From Thermoanaerobaculales bacterium (GTDB taxonomy: Bacteria; Acidobacteriota; Thermoanaerobaculia; Thermoanaerobaculales; Sulfomarinibacteraceae), in assembly GCA_025456385.1 (NCBI GenBank), contig JALOKS010000195.1:1-8399 (forward strand): 8,399 bases of DNA. The letters are read 5' to 3'. Each line of letters opens with the position of its first letter. Position 1 is the first letter of the stretch. The position numbers and the translations under genes were made by a program. Shown here piece by piece: positions 8,378 to 8,399 of the stretch. Under the pieces are notes generated by a model. That model did not search any database, was not told where the DNA came from, and saw nothing but the letters and a program-made list of their open reading frames with translations.

Positions 8378-8398
8378 CTCAAAACTCAAAACTCATAA
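8378..8398 (+). repeat. Heptamer tandem repeat (CTCAAAA type) at the window edge
   Basis: Three 7-bp units stand in tandem: CTCAAAA (8378-8384), CTCAAAA (8385-8391) and CTCATAA (8392-8398). They begin 16 nt after the stop of the kinase-glycosidase gene and are AT-rich like the arms at 4811-5009, with a different unit. The array touches the window end, so its full length and any inverted partner arm are not visible. Confidence 0.7.
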
Positions 8399-8399
8399 C

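Overview
The window is very GC-rich, with G or C at most third codon positions, and long shadow frames lie opposite the real genes. It suggests a high-GC Gram-negative bacterium: there is an OmpR-type two-component system and a Kdo/WaaP-like (lipopolysaccharide-type) kinase. AT-rich heptamer tandem repeats sit just after two genes. I lean weakly towards Acidobacteriota or a similar deep phylum, but no rRNA or other taxonomic marker is present.

Left part, minus strand: a response regulator (2161-2850) and a histidine kinase (464-2164) overlap by 4 bp and form an operon. After a 228-bp gap comes the start of a secreted or membrane-anchored protein of unknown function (1-235), which runs off the window. 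The gap holds three GACAC pentamers spaced 11 and 10 bp apart, a candidate response-regulator operator, and a TATACT -10-like box.

Middle and right part, plus strand: lepA (3016-4812, TTG start, clear ribosome binding site and plausible promoter) diverges from the regulator gene. It is followed by a 199-bp element (4811-5009) made of two inverted arms of five heptamers each around a hairpin-rich core. Next is hemW (5021-6150), which is frameshifted near 5411-5419 as if about 46-49 nt were missing. Twelve nucleotides after hemW begins a 732-residue protein (6163-8361) joining a Kdo/WaaP-type sugar kinase to a clan GH-A-like glycosidase barrel. That barrel appears to have lost its acid/base glutamate but kept the nucleophile glutamate. 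A second heptamer repeat (CTCAAAA type) follows this gene and reaches the window edge.

The lepA-hemW neighbourhood is also known from Bacillus, where hrcA-grpE-dnaK follow. Here the kinase-glycosidase fusion takes that place. The most interesting items are the fusion protein, the 199-bp inverted-heptamer element and the hemW lesion.
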